Positions 14,389 to 16,760 of a DNA stretch of 16,760 nucleotides are shown here, piece by piece. Each line of letters opens with the position of its first letter. Within the stretch, counting starts at the first letter, position 1. Origin of the DNA: an uncultured Lachnospiraceae bacterium (GTDB lineage: Bacteria > Bacillota > Clostridia > Lachnospirales > Lachnospiraceae). The stretch lies in assembly GCA_934351765.1 (NCBI GenBank), contig CAKRJM010000025.1, forward strand, positions 1-16,760, read 5' to 3'. The translations under genes were made by a program, and so were the position numbers. The notes beneath the pieces are model-generated. The model worked only from the letters and a program-made list of their open reading frames with translations, was not told the DNA's origin and searched no databases.

Positions 14389-14802
14389 CTGGCCTGCTTC
14401 CGTTTCCCTGGCTGCCTTCAGCTCCGTTTCAGTCCGGGCGATGGCTTCTTCGGTATCTGCCATCTGTGCTTCCAGGCTGCTGATACTGTCCTCCACCGAG
14501 GATAATTCTTCATTTAATGCCGTCAGATATTCTGCCGCATCGTTTTTTTTCTGTTCCAGCTCCGACAGCTTATCTGCCACCCGGTCCTTTTCCTCCTGGA
14601 TGGCATCGATCTTATCCTGCTGATCCGCAAGCTCACCTGATGCCCGCACCGTCGGCACCATGCCAAACACCAGTGCCGCGATCAGTCCCGCAGAGATCAC
14701 CCGGCTGCGAAAGCTCCGGGACTTCCATCTGCAGGAATGCTTCGGTTCTGAGTTCTGTGGCTTCCGGCTGTTTTTTATTCTGACTTTCCGTTCTTCTGTC
14801 AT
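14386..14802 (-). CDS. N-terminal part of CwlO/PcsB-like hydrolase (signal peptide and coiled coil)
   Basis: A 138-residue fragment from the ATG at 14802, chosen over one 30 codons upstream that overlaps ftsX; AAGGA lies upstream and the gap to the ftsX stop is 16 nt. It has a long basic N-region (1-38), a hydrophobic signal segment (about 40-53) with a likely cleavage after a V-R-A-S-G stretch, then a heptad-rich coiled coil (ELADQQDKIDAIQEEKDRVA and onward) to the amber codon. In CwlO and PcsB the coiled coil binds FtsX and restrains the hydrolase. Alone, this fragment would be exported without catalytic domain. The gene directly follows ftsX, its expected partner. Confidence 0.8.
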   Translation of the reverse strand: MTEERKVRIKNSRKPQNSEPKHSCRWKSRSFRSRVISAGLIAALVFGMVPTVRASGELADQQDKIDAIQEEKDRVADKLSELEQKKNDAAEYLTALNEELSSVEDSISSLEAQMADTEEAIARTETELKAARETEAGQ

Positions 14803-14818
14803 GCTCCGGCCGTCCTTC

Positions 14819-15727
14819 CTATGCCCGCAGATGCTTCCTGATGGAAAATGCACTGCCGAACAGCCCGATTCCAAGCCCCAGTCCCAGAGCAACCGGAATC
14901 AGAACCTGGAAAACCGTTCCCACCGGAAGAAGGGTTAAAAGTCTGGACAGGATACTGAGCCTGCTTATGCAGAACCGCACGGCATAGCCGTAAGCATAAT
15001 ACACGATCAGCAGGGGAATTCCGGCTCCGATAAGACCGATGATGATACCCTCTACCACAAACGGTGCACGGATCAGAAAGTTGGTGGCGCCGATCATTCG
15101 CATGATCTTGATCTCATCCTTTCTTGCATTGATGGTGATGGCGATGGTATTGCTGATCAGGAATACCGCCACACCAAGAAGGATCAGAATAATGCCCATG
15201 GACACATAGCCCACCACATTGTTGATGCTGGCAAGGCCTGTAGCCGCCATCTCGGAATAATTCACCTTTCTGACACCGGTAATGGATTTCAGATAATCCA
15301 CAAACTCCTGCTGGTTTCCGATATCTTTTAAATAAATCTCATAGGATGCGGAATTGGCCAGCGGATTGTCCTGGGCAAAGCCCTCTGCCAGCTCCGGCAT
15401 ATCTGCAAAATACTCCTGCTTATAGTTTTCCCATGCCTCCTCGGCCGAGATGTAATTCATACCGGCCACTTCCTGTCTGGCAGCGATCACATCTCCGATG
15501 GATTTAATTTCCTCTTCTGACAGTCCTTCATCAAAAAACACCGTAACGCCGACTGTATTCTCCATGGATTTTACCATATACTGAACGTTTACCACGATGG
15601 AATAAAACACGCAGAACAGGAAGATACAGGCTGCCATGGTGCCGATCGAGGCCAGGGTAAACAGCTTGTGCTTCCGGATACTGCCGAACCCCTGTCTGAT
15701 GCAATACCAAAGTGTGCTAATCCTCAT
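14819..15727 (-). CDS. ftsX: FtsX, membrane subunit of the FtsEX division complex
   Basis: A 302-residue protein with the FtsX layout: cytoplasmic N-terminus, first helix (about 22-48), a large extracytoplasmic domain (about 50-170) and three more helices (about 175-198, 223-246, 268-292). RKDEIKIMRMIGATNFLIRAPF (split here as RKDEIKIMRMIGA and TNFLIRAPF, about 202-223) is the conserved MacB/FtsX cytoplasmic loop that contacts the ATPase. In Gram-positives FtsX activates a coiled-coil peptidoglycan hydrolase outside the cell; the gene for such a protein follows immediately. It overlaps ftsE by 11 nt and ends with TAG. Confidence 0.95.
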   Translation of the reverse strand: MRISTLWYCIRQGFGSIRKHKLFTLASIGTMAACIFLFCVFYSIVVNVQYMVKSMENTVGVTVFFDEGLSEEEIKSIGDVIAARQEVAGMNYISAEEAWENYKQEYFADMPELAEGFAQDNPLANSASYEIYLKDIGNQQEFVDYLKSITGVRKVNYSEMAATGLASINNVVGYVSMGIILILLGVAVFLISNTIAITINARKDEIKIMRMIGATNFLIRAPFVVEGIIIGLIGAGIPLLIVYYAYGYAVRFCISRLSILSRLLTLLPVGTVFQVLIPVALGLGLGIGLFGSAFSIRKHLRA

Positions 15728-16415
15728 TGCCGTACCCGCTTTCCTTTCTGTCTGTCACGATCACCCCATGCTTCATGGTGATGACCCGCTTCTTCATCTT
15801 GTCCACGATCTCCTTACTGTGGGTCACAACGACTACGGTGGTTCCCATCTCATTGATCTCTTCTAAGAGCTTCATGATCTGCCAGGCGTTCCCCGGATCC
15901 ATATTTCCGGTTGGTTCGTCTGCCAGAAGGATCTCCGGCCGGTTCACCAGGGCACGGGCAATCGCCACCCGCTGCTGTTCTCCGCCGGAAAGCTGGCTGG
16001 GCAGCGACTTATACTTAGAGGACAGTCCCACCATGGACAATACCTCCGGCACCCGCTTCTTGATCTCTCTTGTGGGAGTCACGACCACCCGCTGGGCAAA
16101 TGCCACGTTTTCATAAACATTGCGGTCCTTTAAGAGGCGGAAATCCTGAAAAACAACGCCCAGGCGCCGTCTGTACCTGGGTATCATCTTCCGCTTCATC
16201 GATGTCAGTTCCGTGTCTCCGACGCGGATCGAGCCGGAGCTGGCCTCAATTTCTTTCAAAAGAAGGCGGATCAGTGTCGTTTTCCCTGATCCGCTGTTTC
16301 CGACGATAAAAACGAACTCACCCCGGTCAATCTTCAGGCTGATATCGCGGACCGCCTTTGTTTCGCGGTCCGTCGCTTTATCGTATGTCTTGTTCACATG
16401 TTCAAATTCAATCAT
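15717..16415 (-). CDS. ftsE: FtsE, ATPase of the FtsEX division complex
   Basis: A 232-residue ABC ATPase. Walker A is GNSGSGKT (39-46), the Q-loop is in VFQDFRLL, the signature is LSGGEQQRVAIARAL, Walker B is ILLADEPTGNMD and the switch His is in VTHS. The ATG at 16415 was preferred over a TTG four codons upstream because family homology starts at MIEFEHVNKTY and GAGG lies about 6 nt before it. ATP hydrolysis by FtsE drives FtsX, which controls the hydrolase outside. It is the first gene of the ftsE-ftsX-hydrolase-ctpA operon; the 97-bp gap to the upstream regulator has no clear promoter, so readthrough from that gene is possible. Confidence 0.95.
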   Translation of the reverse strand: MIEFEHVNKTYDKATDRETKAVRDISLKIDRGEFVFIVGNSGSGKTTLIRLLLKEIEASSGSIRVGDTELTSMKRKMIPRYRRRLGVVFQDFRLLKDRNVYENVAFAQRVVVTPTREIKKRVPEVLSMVGLSSKYKSLPSQLSGGEQQRVAIARALVNRPEILLADEPTGNMDPGNAWQIMKLLEEINEMGTTVVVVTHSKEIVDKMKKRVITMKHGVIVTDRKESGYGNED

Positions 16416-16512
16416 AAAAAGCCTCAATTCCAGTAAACCTTTTGTGAACAGAAATTTCCTGTTCCACAGGGAAACACTCCGATGCAGCCTTCCGGCCGGT
16501 CAGAAGTTTTCC

Positions 16513-16760
16513 TTAATTATCCAGTGTCTCGATATAGTTCATGTACTTGACAACCATCAGGGCGATCTTGAAGGTGATCGCATCCTCAAATACACGAAGA
16601 TCCAGTCCTGTGCTCTTCTGCAGCTTATCCAGACGATACACCAGCGTATTCCGGTGGATATAAAGCTGTCTGGATGTCTCCGATACATTCAGGTTATTCT
16701 CAAAAAACTTATTGATGGTAACAAGCGTCTCCTCGTCCAGATCATCCGGCGATTTTCCGT
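16513..16760 (-). CDS. PucR/CdaR-type regulator, C-terminal end (partial)
   Basis: The last 81 residues of a protein that continues past the right edge; the stop is TAA at 16513-16515. It contains the C-terminal helix-turn-helix of the PucR/CdaR family: a DEETLVTINKFFENNLNVSE stretch, then TSRQLYIHRNTLVYRLDKL and TGLDLRVFEDA. This HTH_30-type domain usually closes transcription factors that sense purine, sugar-acid or other metabolite signals through an N-terminal domain, which lies outside the window. The ligand is therefore unknown. Transcribed in the same direction as ftsE, 97 nt upstream of it. Confidence 0.85.
   Translation of the reverse strand, partial: GKSPDDLDEETLVTINKFFENNLNVSETSRQLYIHRNTLVYRLDKLQKSTGLDLRVFEDAITFKIALMVVKYMNYIETLDN

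Noticed and set aside
14803..14892. Upstream ATG that would lengthen the coiled-coil protein by 30 residues
   Set aside because: It overlaps the end of ftsX by over 70 bp; the ATG at 14802 follows the ftsX stop and gives a sensible signal peptide.
1..16760. CRISPR array, tRNA, rRNA or prophage genes
   Set aside because: No spaced direct repeats, no cloverleaf-like or rRNA sequences and no phage or transposase coding regions were seen on either strand.

Overview
The window looks like a chromosomal segment from an anaerobic Gram-positive of the class Clostridia, most likely a Lachnospiraceae-type gut bacterium. The basis is the sodium/proton-pumping Rnf genes, the ftsE-ftsX-peptidoglycan hydrolase-ctpA order, and a surface protein with the Cys-rich repeats and C-terminal anchor typical of that group. 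Almost everything is on the minus strand; apbE is the only convincing plus-strand gene. Taxonomy is inferred from gene content, not from a marker gene.

Region 1 (1-4591, minus) is a six-gene, tightly packed Rnf-like operon: rnfC, rnfD paralogue, a minimal rnfG-type FMN-binding protein, one divergent RnfA/E-type membrane protein, a NusG-domain-II protein and a Gx-transporter-type membrane protein. The last two resemble EetA and EetB of flavin-based extracellular electron transfer loci. This module has no rnfB. Its single RnfA/E-type subunit lacks the cysteines that bind the membrane [2Fe-2S] cluster in classical Rnf. A regulated-looking leftward promoter and a hairpin sit at the left edge.

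Region 2 (4592-5702) holds a divergent promoter and apbE (plus), the lipoprotein FMN transferase needed to attach FMN to the RnfG and RnfD subunits of both modules.

Region 3 (5713-9430, minus) is a classical rnfD-G-E-A-B operon without rnfC. It has a strong promoter and a close match to a Rex (NADH/NAD+ sensor) operator just upstream. The only rnfC in the window heads the other operon, so the two modules may share RnfC and ApbE, or another rnfC lies elsewhere.

Region 4 (9431-11974) has a repeat-like intergenic stretch, a strong terminator hairpin, and a 697-residue secreted, probably wall-anchored beta-helix surface protein with its own promoter.

Region 5 (11975-16415, minus) is a cell-division/peptidoglycan-remodelling operon: ftsE, ftsX, a CwlO/PcsB-like coiled-coil M23 hydrolase, and ctpA, ended by a very long terminator hairpin. 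The hydrolase is split by an in-frame amber codon. At the right edge is the C-terminal end of a PucR/CdaR-type regulator.

The most notable content is the hybrid Rnf/Eet-like operon beside a classical Rnf operon and a shared apbE.
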